The notes under the pieces were generated by a model. It had not been told where the DNA came from. It saw nothing but the letters and a program-made list of their open reading frames with translations, and did no database searches. Source: CAWCTD01 sp963798455 (GTDB lineage Bacteria > Acidobacteriota > Terriglobia > Bryobacterales > Bryobacteraceae). From it: DNA of 64,000 nt. A program made the translations under genes and the position numbers. Shown here piece by piece: positions 8,501 to 17,254 of this stretch. How positions within the stretch are numbered: position 1 is the first letter of the stretch; each line of letters starts with the position of its first letter. The DNA lies in contig CAWCTD010000004.1 of the NCBI GenBank assembly GCA_963798455.1, positions 248,001 through 312,000 of the forward strand. Reading direction: 5' to 3'.

Positions 8501-8914
8501 TCAGAGCTCCAGCCGGGAGCGCCACTTCTCTTGGAAGCCACGCCGGCTCCAGCGCTCCAGCTTGGCAACCAGCGATCGCTGCTCACCATCACGCTCTTGA
8601 GACAGCGCCTGTACCAGAGCGGAATCGGATGGGATACGGGCCGCCGCCAGGAAGTCCATGGCGATGTCACGGTCGCGTACCGCAGACGCCAGCTCCATCA
8701 CGGCACTCAGTTTCTTCTGGAACTTCTTTCCGCTTTCGCGAGGAAAGAACTGGCCGAATATCCGCAGGCACTGCGTCAGCCGGCGGATGGAGACGCGCAG
8801 GTCGTGGACGGAGTCGGCGTCACCGTTGCGGGCCGTCCGGTTCGCCTGGAACGCCAGCCGCCGCAACAGTGTAGACGCCTGCCCGGCAGCATGATCGCGT
8901 ATGAGGACATTCAC
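8501..8914 (-). CDS. CHAD protein, first half
   Basis: 137 residues with SVHDLRVSIRRLTQCLRIFG, the first CHAD half-repeat (HxxRVxxRR), followed by FFPRESGKKFQKKL. The stop is followed one base later by the ATG of the second half, a spacing typical of coupled genes rather than random frameshift, although a sequence error cannot be excluded. A near-canonical sigma-54 promoter is found upstream within the end of the phosphoesterase gene. Confidence 0.72.
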   Translation of the reverse strand: MNVLIRDHAAGQASTLLRRLAFQANRTARNGDADSVHDLRVSIRRLTQCLRIFGQFFPRESGKKFQKKLSAVMELASAVRDRDIAMDFLAAARIPSDSALVQALSQERDGEQRSLVAKLERWSRRGFQEKWRSRLEL

Positions 8915-8944
8915 CTTCTGACGCTGTACATTCCGTCGCAGAAA

Positions 8945-9889
8945 TTACCTCCGGTTCGTCGAGAGAGCAATTGGCATTCCATCAGCAAGCTTAACCCGCT
9001 CGGCTGGCCAGGATGCCACGCCGCTGATGGTTGCCACGCGCCGGATCACCCCCGAATCCACCGTCTGCCCTGTACGCGAGATGGTCTGGAAGTAAAGCTC
9101 GTCGCCGGCGATTTCGACTAGCATGAAGGAACGGTCCTGGTCGTAGCCGGCTGCGGTCATGCCCTTCTTCCTCAGGTTGCCCTTCCGCAACGAGCCCGAA
9201 GCTCCTTCGGTGAAATAGTAGATGCCTTTTTGCGGCATCACGCGCTCATAAACGTGGTCGTGCCCCGCGAAGACGACGTTCACCCCATATTTTACGAAGA
9301 GGGGTTCGAGCACAAGGCGGAGCTCGGTCGATGAGCCATGGAAGGCCGCGGAAGAATACAGCGGGTGATGGAAATAGCAGATTTTCCAATCCGACCCTGA
9401 GTTCTGCAGTTCCTTTTCCAGCCACGCGAGCTGCCGCGGGCTCATGGAGTTGCTGTCCAGAACGAAGAAGCGGACGTTGCCCTTCTTGTACGTGTAATAT
9501 TGCTGCCTGTTCATGTTGAAGGGCTTATAGAACCGCTCGTTGGGTTTGTCGTGGTTGCCGAGCGCCGCGTAGAATAGTACGCCCGCATCGAGCAAGGGCT
9601 TGTAGGGCAGCTCGAACCTGCTTTCGTAGCCACCCGTGCCGGCCCCGTCGTCGTCGTAGATGTTGTCGCCCAGCATAATCACGAACTCAAAGGGAAATTT
9701 CTGACGATACTCAACCATCTTCCCGGCCAGATCGTATTGCGGTTTCTGTCCCGTCCCCATGTCGCCGATGGCGGCAAAGCGCACCGAGTTCGGTTTCAGC
9801 GGCAGGGTCAGTTCCTGAGCGTGGAGCGACAGGCCCAATGCGGCGAGCACAACAGAGAAGAAGAAGGCAGCGTGGCGCATAGCAGGCAT
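8945..9889 (-). CDS. Secreted purple-acid-phosphatase-like metallophosphoesterase
   Basis: 314 residues with signal peptide (MRHAAFFFSVVLAALGLSLH). All metallophosphoesterase motifs are in order: AIGDMGTG, MLGDNIYDDDG, ALGNHDKP, CYFHHPLYSS and FAGHDHVYER. The spacing and GDNIYDDDG resemble tartrate-resistant/purple acid phosphatases. It should hydrolyse phosphomonoesters in the periplasm or outside the cell. It follows the unknown secreted protein (9901-10476) by eleven bases, likely the same transcript; GAGG stands upstream of ATG 9889. Confidence 0.88.
   Translation of the reverse strand: MPAMRHAAFFFSVVLAALGLSLHAQELTLPLKPNSVRFAAIGDMGTGQKPQYDLAGKMVEYRQKFPFEFVIMLGDNIYDDDGAGTGGYESRFELPYKPLLDAGVLFYAALGNHDKPNERFYKPFNMNRQQYYTYKKGNVRFFVLDSNSMSPRQLAWLEKELQNSGSDWKICYFHHPLYSSAAFHGSSTELRLVLEPLFVKYGVNVVFAGHDHVYERVMPQKGIYYFTEGASGSLRKGNLRKKGMTAAGYDQDRSFMLVEIAGDELYFQTISRTGQTVDSGVIRRVATISGVASWPAERVKLADGMPIALSTNRR
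8965..8982 (-). promoter_or_regulatory. Sigma-54-like promoter for the CHAD genes
   Basis: Minus strand ATGGAATGCCAATTGCTC has the canonical -12 TTGCT with GG ten bases before GC. It lies inside the last codons of the upstream phosphoesterase gene, about 50 bases before the CHAD start. Confidence 0.5.
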
Positions 9890-9900
9890 AATAGAAAACC

Positions 9901-10476
9901 TCAGGGAATGGGAATGGCGTTCGGGATGAGATCCACGATCAAACCGGCCTTCGTGTCCTTCAGCGTCAGGTCGCGCCCGACGATCCGATAGGCCAGTTCC
10001 TGGGGCAGTTGAGGCAGCTTGCTCAACAAAGTCGGCGGCGTGGTCGTCAACGGGATGTTCTCCGGGTAAACGTCGTTCACATGCAGACGAACAACGGCCT
10101 TGGACGGGTCGTCCGGGCGGATCGTCCTGCGCGCAAGCGGGGCTTCGGGTCCCTGAAATTCGCCGCGAATGATTCCGCGGAACTGCCGAGTCACCTCGTC
10201 AGTGAAGATGTCGCCCTGACGCGCGCCGCGGCGCGCTTGGGCAATCTTCCTGGCCAGCGCGTGCTGGTGCTCGGCAATCCGCGCCACGTCATTGGTGGGC
10301 TTGAGGGCCGGCAGCGAAGCTTTCACGCTGTTCCGCAGCTTGACGTACTGCTGGACGCGGGCGGTAAAGACCTTGAAGGCGCGCGCCTCCTCCTTGCTCG
10401 CCTGCGGCGCCTGCGCTTGGCCCGCAAAGCCGGGCGCCACCAACGCAAGAAGCAACAGCCAATAACTGCTTCGCAT
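9901..10476 (-). CDS. Secreted hypothetical protein
   Basis: 191 residues. Signal peptide (MRSSYWLLLLALVAPGFAG) then two helical segments (RVQQYVKLRNSVKASLPAL; AEHQHALARKIAQARRGARQ) and a beta-type C terminus (VVRLHVNDVYPENIPLTTTP...LAYRIVGRDLTLKDTKAGL). I do not recognise a named family, though similar proteins are common in Acidobacteriota. It starts three bases after the PLD gene stop and is followed closely by the phosphoesterase, so an operon of three is likely. Confidence 0.65.
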   Translation of the reverse strand: MRSSYWLLLLALVAPGFAGQAQAPQASKEEARAFKVFTARVQQYVKLRNSVKASLPALKPTNDVARIAEHQHALARKIAQARRGARQGDIFTDEVTRQFRGIIRGEFQGPEAPLARRTIRPDDPSKAVVRLHVNDVYPENIPLTTTPPTLLSKLPQLPQELAYRIVGRDLTLKDTKAGLIVDLIPNAIPIP

Positions 10477-10479
10477 GGG

Positions 10480-11559
10480 CTAAGCCTCCTCCAGGGATTC
10501 CATCACCATTTCTTTGACACGCTCCCGAACCGCTTCCTGCACCGCTTCCTTGACCGTCTCTTTCATTTCTTCCAGATTCAGACACGCGCTCTCGGTGTCC
10601 GACGCCACTTGTTTGACCGCTTCCTCCACGATGGGACTCAGTGGCGATAGTTCCTCGACCAGCGCTTTCATCGCACTTTTGGAGACTCGTTGTTGGTTTC
10701 GGGACCGCTGTTTCCCCTCGGCTTCTTTCCTCTCCCAATCCGCTTCAAAAGTCTGAATCAAACCATTCACCGCTTTCGGTTCATGAACAATGATGCCGAG
10801 TTCGCGCCGCGAATCCAGTTCGGCCCTGCGCAGGCTCTGACTGCCCACAAAGGCCTGCCGGCCGTCGCGTATGATGGTGCGCGTGTGCAAGCGCAGGCCG
10901 GCGAGATGCCGGACTTCCAGCCCAGGATTTCGCTTGCTTACTCGACCGATGACTTTGATCTCCACGCCCGCTTTCAACCGCCCGCCGAGCGCGCGCAGCA
11001 TTTCCACGTCGGCGAGCAGCGGGTCGTAAATGAGTAACTGCTTTTGGGCCTTGCGAATAAACGCGACGAGCACTCTACGGGCGTTGGCGGGACTGACAAC
11101 AAAGCTATCCAGCGTGGGCGTATAAGGTTGCCGCGCGGTATCCGCCTCAAACAACTTGACCGCTTCGTGGACGAATCTTACTTTCCTGGTGACGATGCCA
11201 AAGCCGCGACTGTGGTCGATATCAAGGTGGGTGAAGTTGAAGGACAGGACGTAGAGCAGCCGGCGGTCGATTATCATCAGCTTGTCGTGGTAGCGCACCA
11301 GATCACTGGCGGTCCGCGAGACAGCGACGCCCACTCCGAGCAGTCGCATCTCGAGCTTGCGCAGGTTGATCTCGCCTCCCCGGTTGGTGTAGGCAATCAA
11401 AGCGCTCACCGAAACGCCGCGCGCGACCGCGGCCTTCAGCGCCGCCTCGATCTCGGCGCGGTCGAAGCGGAAGATAACGATCTCGATGCTTTTCTTGGCG
11501 CTTCTGATTCCCGAAAGCAACGCCGCGATTCCGTCACCGGGTTGGATCAACAGATTCAC
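10480..11559 (-). CDS. Phospholipase D-like (HKD) protein
   Basis: 359 residues, GTG start. Two PLD half-sites: YHDKLMIID (HxKxxxxD) and LHTRTIIRDGRQAFVGSQSL, in which Lys of the second motif is replaced by Arg. Families with this layout include cardiolipin synthase-like enzymes and nucleases; the Arg substitution may lower activity. No signal peptide is evident. After about residue 270 a charged coiled-coil tail follows (ERKEAEGKQRSRNQQRVSKS and VKEAVQEAVRERVKEMVMES). First gene of the 11559-8945 operon, with a sigma-54-like promoter upstream. Confidence 0.82.
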   Translation of the reverse strand: MNLLIQPGDGIAALLSGIRSAKKSIEIVIFRFDRAEIEAALKAAVARGVSVSALIAYTNRGGEINLRKLEMRLLGVGVAVSRTASDLVRYHDKLMIIDRRLLYVLSFNFTHLDIDHSRGFGIVTRKVRFVHEAVKLFEADTARQPYTPTLDSFVVSPANARRVLVAFIRKAQKQLLIYDPLLADVEMLRALGGRLKAGVEIKVIGRVSKRNPGLEVRHLAGLRLHTRTIIRDGRQAFVGSQSLRRAELDSRRELGIIVHEPKAVNGLIQTFEADWERKEAEGKQRSRNQQRVSKSAMKALVEELSPLSPIVEEAVKQVASDTESACLNLEEMKETVKEAVQEAVRERVKEMVMESLEEA

Positions 11560-11599
11560 GGGCGTTTCACCAATGCGATTGAGATCAAGAGCTTTACAG

Positions 11600-11617
11600 C
11601 AGCACGTTAAGGACCAA
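11600..11617 (-). promoter_or_regulatory. Sigma-54-like promoter for the PLD operon
   Basis: Minus strand TTGGTCCTTAACGTGCTG; GG and GC ten bases apart; about 40 bases from the GTG start. Divergent partner at 11760 with a palindrome between them. Confidence 0.55.
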
Positions 11618-11668
11618 CACCGCAGGGACTGGGAACTCCGGCTTAGATCGGGCTTGAACGAGCGACGT

Positions 11669-11701
11669 GCAACAAATCATGCATTCGAGTGCACGTGCTG
11701 C
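11669..11701. promoter_or_regulatory. Palindromic element between divergent sigma-54-like promoters
   Basis: Core TGCATTCGAGTGCA is a near-perfect palindrome. It is centred about 60-75 bases from both the minus-strand promoter at 11617 and the plus-strand promoter at 11760, the usual place for a bacterial enhancer site. Confidence 0.5.
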
Positions 11702-11759
11702 ATCTTGCAGCAGGCGGAGAAGCACAGCATTTGGGCGGCTGCCGGACCGTTTCCGGCGA

Positions 11760-11777
11760 TTGGTCAGGCAAGTGCTG
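11760..11777 (+). promoter_or_regulatory. Sigma-54-like promoter for the kinase-like gene
   Basis: TTGGTCAGGCAAGTGCTG, within a 34-base block also found before 31339 and 34718 (TTCCGGCGATTGG...GTACCTTT). Start codon 11822. Confidence 0.55.
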
Positions 11778-11821
11778 TGTACCTTTGTAGCGTTTGGACT
11801 GCGCTGTTTTGAGGAGGACTT

Positions 11822-12790
11822 ATGACAGTTTCCAAGAGGATTCTCACGAGCTTCGTTGCTCTTGTTCTGGCGTTGCCCGTCTTCGCCCAGCAGGCCGGCA
11901 CAGCCGGCGTACTGTGGCGCGACCGGGGCGACGTAGCGGCGTTGAACCTGCTGGACGGGCCGGGAGGGAAGACTCGCGCGCCTGGGACCGACTTCAAATT
12001 CATCGCGGAATCCAAGAGCGGGACTGCGCCCAAGTTCGATGTCGAAGACGAGAACGGCGCCAAGTGGAAGGTGAAACTCGGCCCCGAGGTGAAGTCGGAA
12101 ACCGCTGCCACGCGCCTGGTGTGGGCAGCGGGTTACTTTACGGACGACGACTACTACCGGCCGCAAATCCGCGTGCAAGGGATGAAACCGCTCTCGCGTG
12201 GGGAGAAGTACGTCTCAGCCGGTGGCTTAGTCCGCGAGGTGCGTTTGGAGCGTAAAGACGGCGGGAAGGAATCGAAGAACTGGAGCTGGTACGAAAGCCG
12301 CTTTGCCGGAACGCGCGAGTTCAACGGCCTCAGAGTGATGATGGCACTCATCAACAACTGGGACCTGAAAGCCGTCAATAACGGCGTATATGACGAAGGC
12401 GGCGCCGGGCAGCGTTACGTTGTCGCCGATTTGGGCGCCAGTTTCGGACGCACCGGCAATCCCTTCGTCCGCAGCAAGGGCGTGATGCAGGACTACGTGG
12501 AAACCAAGTTTGTCAAGAAGGTCAGGCCCGATCGCGTGGACTTCGTTATGCACAGCCGGCCCTTCTTCCTAACCATTTTCAATCTCCCCAACTACATCTC
12601 CCGTACGCGGATGGAGAGCATCCCCAGACACATTCCTATCGCGGACGCGCGCTGGCTAGGCAACCTACTGGGCCAGCTTTCCACCGATCAGATCGGCGAC
12701 TGCTTCCGCGCCGGCGGCTTCTCGCCCGCCGAGGTCGAGGGCTATAGCAGGGTTGTGTTGCAGCGCATCGACGCGCTGAAGAAGCTGTAG
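11822..12790 (+). CDS. Secreted protein with kinase-like motifs, function unknown
   Basis: 322 residues; signal peptide (RILTSFVALVLALPVFAQQ). Seen: KWKVKLGPEVKSETAATRL (Lys and Glu as in an ATP-anchoring pair), ALINNWDLKAVNNGVY (NWDxKxxN, like a catalytic loop) and VVADLGASFG (DxG, like a metal-binding loop). This order resembles atypical secreted kinases of the FAM20/HipA kind, but I infer this from motif order only. AGGAGG stands upstream of the ATG. Downstream gene is convergent, five bases away. The promoter is sigma-54-like with a palindrome upstream. Confidence 0.6.
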   Translation: MTVSKRILTSFVALVLALPVFAQQAGTAGVLWRDRGDVAALNLLDGPGGKTRAPGTDFKFIAESKSGTAPKFDVEDENGAKWKVKLGPEVKSETAATRLVWAAGYFTDDDYYRPQIRVQGMKPLSRGEKYVSAGGLVREVRLERKDGGKESKNWSWYESRFAGTREFNGLRVMMALINNWDLKAVNNGVYDEGGAGQRYVVADLGASFGRTGNPFVRSKGVMQDYVETKFVKKVRPDRVDFVMHSRPFFLTIFNLPNYISRTRMESIPRHIPIADARWLGNLLGQLSTDQIGDCFRAGGFSPAEVEGYSRVVLQRIDALKKL

Positions 12791-12795
12791 GCCGA

Positions 12796-14620
12796 CTAGC
12801 TTCTTGACGTATCCGCCGCCAGGGAATCCTCTTGGCGAAACTGGATTTCGTAGAGCTCCGCGTAGAGGCCGCCCGCCGCCAACAGTTCGTCGTGAGTGCC
12901 GCGCTCAACAAGAGTATTGTCTTTCACCACGAAGATCACGTTGGCGCGCCGGACCGTCGCCAGGTGGTGTGCGATGACGATGGAAGTTCTGCCTTCCATC
13001 AAATGGCCCAGGGCTTCGAACACGGTTTGCTCGGAGGCTGCGTCCAGTCCCGATGTGGGCTCGTCCAGAACAAGAATGGGAGTATTGCGGATCACCGCCC
13101 GCGCGATGGCGATGCGCTGGCGCTGTCCCCCGGAAAGCGTCACGCCGCGCTCGCCGATCATCGTGTCGTAGCCCTCGGGCATCTTGTTCGATGAACTCGT
13201 GGGCGTTGGCCAGTTTCGCGGCGCGGACAATCTCCTCGCGGTTGGCTTCCGGGCGGCCATAGGCGATGTTCTCCCAGATCGGTGCGTGGAACAGAAGCGT
13301 CTCCTGCAAAACAAAACTAATCTGCTGGCGAAGCGATTTCATGGTGTGGTTGCGGATGTTGGTCCCGTCGATTTTGACTTCCCCGGAGACGGGGTCGTAG
13401 AAGCGGGCAACCAGGCTGATGATGGTCGACTTGCCGCCCCCTGTCGGGCCGACGAATGCCGCGACCTGTCCCGGCTCGATCTGGAAACTTACATCTTTCA
13501 GGATCAACTGGTCCTGGTTGTACCCAAACGAGACCTTATCAAATTCGATTTTGCCCTTGAAGGTCGCGGCGCGGCGCGCGTGCGGCAGGTCACGCATCCC
13601 GCTTTCGGTCTCCAGAACTTCGCGGATCCGCTCGAATCCCACCGCCGCGTTTGAGACCGTGTCCGTCATTTTGGCCAGGTCACGCATGGGCTTATACATT
13701 TTGCCCAGGTAAAGCAAGAAGACGACCAGCGCGCCCGGCGTGAGCTGGCCCGCAAGCACCAGGCGCGCGCCGTAGCCGAGCATCAAGCAGGTCCCTGTCG
13801 CCACGATAATCTCGACGACAGGCGAGAGCTTCATCTTGATGCTTCGCGCGACCAGGGCCGTCTCGACATTTTCCAGGCTCTGGCGCTCGAAGCGGCGCTC
13901 CTCGTAGTCCTCACGGGCAAAGGCCTTGACAACGCGGATCGAGGAGAGAACCTCTTCGACAAGCGAAACCAGCTCGCTCTGCTTCTTTCTTACGTCGCGC
14001 GAGGCTTTCTTGATGCGGCTGGTGAAGAAGTAAACCGCCAGGAAAAGAACGGGCGCAACGGCGAGCGAGATGAGCGTGAAACGCCAGTTCAGGTAAAGCA
14101 TGACCCCGATGATCCCCAGCAGGGTGAGGACGCTGGTCAGAATGCCCATCAGCGCCGTAGTGATAAACGACTGAATGGCTTCGATATCGCTCGTCACCCG
14201 GCCGATGAGGTCGCCGGTCCTCTTCTGGTCGTGCTCGGCCAGCGACAGGCGGTGGATGTGGTGATAGAGCGTGCGCCGCAGGTCGTGCATGACCCATTGG
14301 CCCACGCTGGTGGTGAGATATTTTTCCAGGTAGGAACTGAGCGCGCCGACCACGGCGATGACCGCCACCGCCGCTGCTGCGAAGTTGAGGACGGCCAGTT
14401 TGTCCTGCCCCATCCAGCCGGCCACTCCGCTCATCCAACCGGGCAGCTTTTTGGACTGGAGCAGGTTATCGAGAACGATTTTTAGGGGCCAGGGTTCGGC
14501 CAGATCGGTGAGGGTTTCGCCTACAACCGCCAGCAACGCCAGCGTCAGGGCTTTCCAGTGCGGCCGCAAAAGGTCGATGATGCTCAGACCCTTATGCTTG
14601 TTGGCTTCATGCAACGTCAT
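12796..14620 (-). CDS. MsbA-type ABC exporter (one frameshift)
   Basis: N-terminal six-helix exporter domain (GETLTDLAEPWPLKIVLDNL start; RTGDLIGRVTSDIEAIQSF; KAFAREDYEERRFE), then nucleotide-binding domain with Walker A GPTGGGKST, Q-loop ISFVLQETLLFHAP, signature LSGGQRQRIAIARA and Walker B ILVLDEPTSGLD plus switch His IAHHLATV. Near 13180 one extra base breaks the frame between HEFIE and KMPEGYDTMIGERG. Removing it gives about 607 residues, a full homodimeric exporter. Substrate (lipid or drug) unknown. It stands alone on the minus strand. Confidence 0.88.
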
Positions 14621-14671
14621 TGACCCGCCCCCTCCTGATGTGCCAGCTAGCCGGCGTCGGTCCCCGCGGGT

Positions 14672-15256
14672 TTACCGTTTTCGGCGCGATATCTTCTTCT
14701 TCATGTCCGGCCAGAACTCGGCAATTACGTTCTTTGCCAAATCGAACCCGAGCCGAGTGGAGCCACCGACAATTCCATGGCGCACGGTATGGAACCGGTC
14801 CGGATACCACTGTTCCGAAATAAAAGCAGCGCCGTATGCGCTTCCTAGACGCCAGGTGGACAGTGTCTCGCCGCCACTATCCGTGCGCGTGAGTATCGTT
14901 CCGCGCAGCGCATGTCCCGTGCGAGCCCAGAATCCCGTGCTGTCCGATCGATAGTATCGCGGGTCCTGGTGCAGCGTCGAATCCAGGCCGAAAGCGAGGA
15001 CAGCGCGGATTCCGGCGGAGGCGACTGATGAGCCAAGGCGCGTACGGTAGCCGTCGCCGCCCTGTCCCCACTCCGTGGGGCTGTCTGTCATCTGGAGATA
15101 GCCCGCCTTGACGCCGGACATCGCGATCGAAGCAGGACCGAAGGTTCTCTCGGCGTGATAGCGCAGTTTGCCACTCACATCGAGCGTAGCCGGAGTCTGG
15201 GCGATGCCGGGAACGGAAACCGCACACATTAGGGCGACAATCAGTACGGTTCTCAC
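14672..15256 (-). CDS. Secreted hypothetical protein
   Basis: GTG start at 15256 chosen for AGAGG upstream and because it begins a signal peptide (RTVLIVALMCAVSVPGIAQ). About 194 residues. The mature part has repeated helical/beta segments with DSTLHQDPRYYRSDSTGFWA, AYGAAFISEQWYPDRFHTV and NVIAEFWPDMKKK at the C terminus. Similar proteins without assigned function are frequent in Acidobacteriota; an outer-membrane association is possible. A sigma-54-like promoter is upstream and is divergent from that of 15506. Confidence 0.6.
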   Translation of the reverse strand: MRTVLIVALMCAVSVPGIAQTPATLDVSGKLRYHAERTFGPASIAMSGVKAGYLQMTDSPTEWGQGGDGYRTRLGSSVASAGIRAVLAFGLDSTLHQDPRYYRSDSTGFWARTGHALRGTILTRTDSGGETLSTWRLGSAYGAAFISEQWYPDRFHTVRHGIVGGSTRLGFDLAKNVIAEFWPDMKKKISRRKR

Positions 15257-15282
15257 AACGACACCTCTTTCGACACTTGTGA

Positions 15283-15300
15283 GAGCACGCTCGTGGCCAC
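15283..15300 (-). promoter_or_regulatory. Sigma-54-like promoter for the 14672-15256 gene
   Basis: Minus strand GTGGCCACGAGCGTGCTC, GG and GC ten bases apart, about 28 bases from the GTG start. Confidence 0.45.
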
Positions 15301-15417
15301 CCTCTCTCGCCGATTGCACGTTTGGGATAGACGCGACTCTGCGAGCGCGGAGCTACTAGCCATATTCCTGCCGGTCCCGCCCGAGGCGCGGCTGTCCAAA
15401 CCAGCGGCAGCCACAGA

Positions 15418-15435
15418 ACGGCAACTCGCGTGCAA
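15418..15435 (+). promoter_or_regulatory. Sigma-54-like promoter for the 15506 gene
   Basis: ACGGCAACTCGCGTGCAA; the -24 side has CGG in place of TGG. About 70 bases before the ATG at 15506. Confidence 0.4.
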
Positions 15436-15505
15436 ACAAGGTTTCGGCGCCAAGCTGTCGAGGCGTTCAAGCGGAGGGCCCAGCGGCTGCATCTCAGAGA
15501 AGACG

Positions 15506-16132
15506 ATGAACCTGCGAACGTGGGTGCGAATTTTCGTTGCGCTCCTATTCTCTATCTCGGGACTGGTGGAGACGCTCAGCGCCACGGGTCTGGTCGTGAG
15601 CGTGTCGCCTGACGGCCGTTGGGGACCCGGAGTTCACACCCTGGCCGTCAGCGGCCCTCTACAGATAATCGGGGCCGCTCTCGTCGCGTTTGGCCGAAAG
15701 ACACGCTGGACACTGAGCATCCTCGGGTGCTACATCTTCCTGGTCAGCGTTTTTGGAAATCTACCGCTGATCTTCAATCCCGATGTTGGCGGGAGTGCGA
15801 TCACCGGGCTGCTCATCAATTTGACGGTCATGGGCGGGACCCTGTATTGGTTTCGCAGCGAGCGGATACCGAGCGACCACAGGGCAAAACCTGCACTTTC
15901 AATGACGAATCCTGCACCGGCTTTGCCGGTCAGGTTGCTGTTGAGCGTTTTAGCCGTGGTGGCTATCGCAGCGCAGATTCGCGCCAAGCCCGCGCTCGTA
16001 GAGAGTGAAGCTATAGACAATCGATTCTGTACCGCCGTGGCTCAGCCAGGGGATGAGGAGCACTTGGATGATCAATCGTCACATCGGGCGCGCGGGTGCT
16101 TCTTGGTTGCTACTCCAACTGGTCGGCGCTGA
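15506..16132 (+). CDS. DoxX-like four-helix membrane protein with repeat-derived C terminus
   Basis: Residues 1-130 form four membrane helices (WVRIFVALLFSISGLVETL; LQIIGAALVAFGRKT; WTLSILGCYIFLVSVFGNL; ITGLLINLTVMGGTLYWF), like DoxX/DUF417-type small membrane proteins. Beyond residue 130 the sequence is coded by a copy of the dispersed palindrome (15884-15917) and then unusual, low-conservation protein with one more hydrophobic stretch. The original stop has probably been lost by the repeat insertion. Function unknown. Confidence 0.55.
   Translation: MNLRTWVRIFVALLFSISGLVETLSATGLVVSVSPDGRWGPGVHTLAVSGPLQIIGAALVAFGRKTRWTLSILGCYIFLVSVFGNLPLIFNPDVGGSAITGLLINLTVMGGTLYWFRSERIPSDHRAKPALSMTNPAPALPVRLLLSVLAVVAIAAQIRAKPALVESEAIDNRFCTAVAQPGDEEHLDDQSSHRARGCFLVATPTGRR
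15884..15917. repeat. Palindromic element, coding-overlap copy
   Basis: Same family and same flanks (CCACAGG before, GC hairpin with CCGG...CCGG after) as the copy at 2701-2734. It falls in the 3' part of the DoxX-like gene. Confidence 0.5.
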
Positions 16133-16145
16133 ATAGCCCGCGGAC

Positions 16146-16502
16146 TCAGGCCGCCCGTCTTCTGGATCTCCGGCCGAGCAGGACCAGGCCGAAGAGCCCA
16201 GCGCCAAGCAGCAGCAGAGATCCAGGTTCGGGGACCTCGGCGGCGATTCTGTCGCAAACGGCGTTGGAGATGTTGTTGGTGTCAAGCGTAACTGCACCAT
16301 TCAGGGCCAGCGCCCTCCCATCGGTAATATTCGCGCCGGTATTCAGCGTGATGCTCGTGAGCGCGAGAATATTCCCCCGGAAGTCAGTGTCTGTGCCGAG
16401 AGTCGCAGAGCTGCCGACCTGCGAAAAAAGGTCGCAGCAATTGTCGCCGTGAATCGTGACGACAGAGGAGTCGCTCGCCTCTTTTGCTGCCACTTTTTTC
16501 AT
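16146..16502 (-). pseudogene. 3' half of an ice-binding-like (DUF3494) PEP-CTERM protein gene
   Basis: The C-terminal part reads QVGSSATLGTDTDFRGNIL and LTSITLNTGANITDGRAL, then LNGAVTLDTNNIS, the repetitive beta-helix end of DUF3494 proteins, followed by a PEP-CTERM sorting tail (VPEPGSLLLLGAGLFGLV, then RRSRRRAA). The N-terminal half is missing: upstream the frame runs into repeat copy B (16562-16638). An exosortase elsewhere in the genome is implied by the tail. Probably not functional. Confidence 0.7.
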
Positions 16503-16561
16503 CCAGAGCGACTCCGGCGTGCCACGAAGGGGCCAGCCCCGCCTCTTTCGAGCACCGAATA

Positions 16562-16638
16562 GCCAGAAAGTGCCCGATTCCAAGCGACTTAGCAGGCATA
16601 TCTCCGACCTCTCCCTGCTTGGCCCAGTTTGGTTCCCC
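16562..16638. repeat. Diverged repeat, copy B (partner at 1723-1798)
   Basis: Aligns along its length with 1723-1798. It abuts the broken 5' end of the PEP-CTERM gene, as copy A abuts the broken enolase-like gene. Confidence 0.5.
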
Positions 16639-16724
16639 TTGGCCGCTGCGTCGGATGGCCTTGGCATCTCTGCGCGCCAAGACGACCATGGTACGTCCCT
16701 GCATCGAGACGGCTGGGGGGCGTC

Positions 16725-17195
16725 TCACCGCTTCTCCCGATCCCCCCGGTCGCTGTCGGTAGTTACGGCTTTCTTGACGCCGCTCGCGACTTTCTGTGCC
16801 GCGCGGCCCACGCCAAGGCCAAACTCTTTCCCGCCGGCTATGGGCTTGCCTTCCTTCATCTCGTGGCCAAGTTCCTGACCACCCTGTCCTACTTCTTGTC
16901 CGGCCCCCTTAAAGCTGCCGCCTATCGATTCCGGCCCCACGCCCAGTTTGCCGGCCGTCTCCGCATCGAGGCGCCCGTTGACCGGCAGCTTCTCCGACGC
17001 CTGGTATTGACGAATGGCCGCGCGTGTGCGGGACCCTAGGACGCCATCGACGGGTCCAGCATCGTAACCTTTGTCGTTCAGGCTCTTTTGCACTGTCCGG
17101 ATGTCCTCTGAACCGGCTGCCAAAGCAGTTGGGGTAAGGCTCAGACCCAACAGGCCAAGAGCAACAGTCAAAGTTACTACCACGATGAATCTCAT
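16725..17195 (-). CDS. Secreted peptidoglycan-binding domain protein
   Basis: 156 residues. Signal peptide (MRFIVVVTLTVALGLLGLSL...ALA), then a PG_binding_1 domain (IRTVQKSLNDKGYDAGPVDG, VLGSRTRAAIRQYQASEKLP, GRLDAETAGKLG), then a Gly/Glu/Lys-rich tail. It should bind the cell-wall stem peptide non-catalytically in the periplasm. AGGAGAGGTGAG stands upstream of the ATG. A sigma-54-like promoter and palindrome are upstream. Confidence 0.85.
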   Translation of the reverse strand: MRFIVVVTLTVALGLLGLSLTPTALAAGSEDIRTVQKSLNDKGYDAGPVDGVLGSRTRAAIRQYQASEKLPVNGRLDAETAGKLGVGPESIGGSFKGAGQEVGQGGQELGHEMKEGKPIAGGKEFGLGVGRAAQKVASGVKKAVTTDSDRGDREKR

Positions 17196-17254
17196 TTCTC
17201 ACCTCTCCTGTCGACCCGATGACTCCAACGGGGTCTTTGTCGACACCTTCGCTA

